From an uncultured Veillonella sp. (GTDB taxonomy: Bacteria; Bacillota; Negativicutes; Veillonellales; Veillonellaceae), in NCBI RefSeq assembly GCF_915069625.1, contig NZ_CAJZFD010000096.1, positions 1-7,688 of the forward strand: a DNA stretch of 7,688 nucleotides. Direction: 5' to 3'. Position 1 is the first letter of the stretch; every line of letters begins with the position of its first letter. Shown here piece by piece: positions 6,485 to 7,688 of the stretch. The translations under genes and the position numbers were made by a program. The notes below the pieces were generated by a model, which was not told where the DNA came from, ran no database searches, and saw only the letters and a program-made list of their open reading frames with translations.

Positions 6485-7591
6485 ATGATGTGGCGGAAAC
6501 TATGGAACGATAGCGACTGGGCTATTATCATATGTACTTTCTTACTTGTTTGTATTGGTTTAGCAGCCATTGGCAGTGCAACCCATGTTAATCAAGAGCC
6601 TATTGGATTTGGTAGTTTAGTAGTAAAACAACTCATATTTTTCCTAGCTAATGTAGCTGTTGTGATAGGTATGCAGTTTCTTAACTACCATCGCCTAAAG
6701 GATTGGGGTAATATCATTTACGCCATTACCCTTTTGATGTTGATTGCCGTTATGGCCGTTGGTACCTCTGCATTGGGGGCCCAACGCTGGATTCAATTGG
6801 GACCTATTACGATTCAACCATCAGAGTTTTCTAAATTGCTCATGATTATTTGCATGGCTAAAATGCTAGAGCCTCGTATTGGCAAGTTAGATACATTTAA
6901 ATCATTAATATTGCCTGTATTATATGTTGGGGTACCTATTGCACTCGTATTCTTACAGCCTGACCTAGGTACATCTCTTGTGTATATTGCTATTTTTGTG
7001 GGCATGTTATTTATTTCTGGTATTAGAACAAGACTCATAAAAATTATTGCAGGCACCGGTTTATTATTGATGCCTTTGGGGTGGTTCGTACTGAAAGAAT
7101 ACCAAAAACAACGTATTCTCGTATTTTTAAATCCAGATATTGATCCTTTTGGATCTGGCTATCATATTATTCAGTCTAAGATTGCCATTGGTTCAGGTTT
7201 GATTTTTGGTAAAGGTATCTTTAATGGTACGCAAAGTCAGTTGAACTTCTTACCAGAAAACCATACGGACTTTATTTTCTCCGTTATTGGTGAAGAATTT
7301 GGTTTTGTAGGTTGTATCATTGTGTTATTCTTGCTCTTTATGCTCATTTATCGAAGCATTAAAGTAGCCTATATGTGTAATGATAATTTTGGTATGTTAC
7401 TAGCTACAGGTATTGCTACCATGTTTACCTTTGAGGTACTCGTTAATGTAGGTATGACTATTGGTATTATGCCTGTTACAGGGATTCCATTGCCATTCCT
7501 TAGCTATGGTGTTAGTGCGTTGACTACTAATATGTTGAGTATCGGTATTTTGTTAAATATTGCTATGCAACGGACGAAATATATTTTTTAA
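6485..7591 (+). CDS. rodA: RodA, SEDS-family peptidoglycan glycosyltransferase
   Basis: Encodes 368 residues, a polytopic membrane enzyme (about ten hydrophobic segments) that polymerises lipid II into glycan strands together with PBP2. SEDS hallmarks in order are GAQRWIQLGPITIQPSEFSK (98-117, Glu114 conserved), LQPDLGTSL (157-165), GSGYHIIQSKIAIGSG (223-238), FLPENHTDFIFSVIGEE (255-271, with Asp262 at the known catalytic position) and GIMPVTGIPLPFLSYG (327-342). The usual YGGSxL after this last block is YGVSAL, a Gly-to-Val change. FtsW is the alternative SEDS member, but the PBP2/mre context favours RodA. Two consecutive ATGs exist (6485 and 6488). The only visible ribosome binding site, AGGTG (6478-6482), is 2 bases from the first and 5 from the second, so translation may really begin at 6488. 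It follows the minD-like gene by 5 bp. Confidence 0.95.
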   Translation: MMWRKLWNDSDWAIIICTFLLVCIGLAAIGSATHVNQEPIGFGSLVVKQLIFFLANVAVVIGMQFLNYHRLKDWGNIIYAITLLMLIAVMAVGTSALGAQRWIQLGPITIQPSEFSKLLMIICMAKMLEPRIGKLDTFKSLILPVLYVGVPIALVFLQPDLGTSLVYIAIFVGMLFISGIRTRLIKIIAGTGLLLMPLGWFVLKEYQKQRILVFLNPDIDPFGSGYHIIQSKIAIGSGLIFGKGIFNGTQSQLNFLPENHTDFIFSVIGEEFGFVGCIIVLFLLFMLIYRSIKVAYMCNDNFGMLLATGIATMFTFEVLVNVGMTIGIMPVTGIPLPFLSYGVSALTTNMLSIGILLNIAMQRTKYIF

Positions 7592-7614
7592 AACCCTATT
7601 TTTAGGATTGATTG

Positions 7615-7638
7615 TGAAAGAAGTCTTTCAGAAAAGAC
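7615..7638 (+). promoter_or_regulatory. Two overlapping, mutually exclusive hairpins in the leader of the last gene
   Basis: TGAAAG (7615-7620) pairs with CTTTCA (7625-7630) around the loop AAGT. Alternatively GTCTTT (7623-7628) pairs with AAAGAC (7633-7638) around CAGA. The two stems share 7625-7628, so only one can form at a time. The second abuts the Shine-Dalgarno GGAGG (7639-7643). Neither is followed by a T-run, so neither is a terminator. The arrangement could modulate translation of the downstream gene, but 6-bp AT-rich stems are weak and may be coincidental. CCTA-TTTT-TAGG (around 7595-7607), after the rodA stop, is too short a stem to be a terminator, so transcription may continue. 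Confidence 0.3.
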
Positions 7639-7647
7639 GGAGGATGT

Positions 7648-7688
7648 ATGATTCAATTAGATACGTCATGGTTACAACATGTCCAAAA
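7648..7688 (+). CDS. N-terminus of a protein cut by the window end; possibly a TIGR03960-type radical SAM protein
   Basis: Only 13 complete codons are visible: MIQLDTSWLQHVQ, then AA at the window edge. The start is supported by a strong Shine-Dalgarno GGAGG (7639-7643), 4 bases before the ATG; the frame is open to the end. The gene follows rodA by 56 bp on the same strand with no convincing terminator between them, so it may be a distal operon member. The product cannot be identified from this fragment. From recalled gene order in Clostridia and Negativicutes, the mre/rod cluster is often followed by a B12-binding-domain radical SAM protein of the TIGR03960 family, whose N-terminus tends to read like LxxVxKPARYxG. 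The fragment's LQHVQ followed by AA(A/G = Lys) would fit that, but this is inference. Confidence 0.6.
   Translation, partial: MIQLDTSWLQHVQ

Noticed and set aside
6814..7056. 80-codon minus-strand frame inside rodA
   Set aside because: It is an antisense shadow of conserved SEDS coding sequence without any supporting signal.
7592..7614. Terminator after rodA (CCTA-TTTT-TAGG)
   Set aside because: The stem is only 4 bp, AT-rich, and is not followed by a T-run.

Overview
The window looks like chromosome from a low-to-moderate GC member of the Negativicutes (diderm Firmicutes), most likely Veillonella or a close relative. This rests on recalled gene order (radC, then mreB-mreC-mreD-mrdA-minD-rodA, then probably a radical-SAM gene), on Firmicute-like AGGAG ribosome binding sites, and on general protein character. 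No database search was possible, so the genus is an inference. All convincing genes are on the + strand.

Region 1 (1-137): the window opens inside an uninterrupted pentanucleotide tandem repeat, (TGTGC)x12, whose left end is cut off. A 77-bp AT-rich leader follows, with a small inverted repeat and a clear ribosome binding site. Region 2 (138-836): radC, a complete HhH plus JAMM/MPN-domain protein. Region 3 (837-1163): a 327-bp intergenic stretch. It holds a consensus -10 hexamer, a very long imperfect hairpin with a T-rich tail (the radC terminator, possibly also a short RNA), and, just before mreB, an extended -10 promoter candidate.

Region 4 (1164-7591): six tightly packed genes, mreB, mreC, mreD, mrdA (PBP2), a minD-like ATPase and rodA. 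Gaps are 1, -4, 23, 1 and 5 bp, so they almost certainly form one transcription unit. The products make up the elongasome (Rod complex): MreB is the cytoplasmic actin scaffold, MreC and MreD are membrane couplers, RodA is the SEDS glycosyltransferase that polymerises lipid II, and PBP2 is its cognate transpeptidase. A MinD-family ATPase, normally the membrane platform of the division-site inhibitor, is embedded between PBP2 and RodA without an adjacent minC or minE. Region 5 (7592-7688): a 56-bp gap with two overlapping, mutually exclusive hairpins beside a strong Shine-Dalgarno sequence, then the first 13 codons of another gene.

Most of the window is ordinary core-genome cell-wall biology. 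The points most worth a second look are the long pentanucleotide repeat upstream of radC (a candidate phase-variable site), the divergent MreB and MinD sequences (including altered nucleotide-binding or partner-binding motifs), the absence of minC/minE beside minD, and the unusually long terminator hairpin with a consensus -10 box just upstream.
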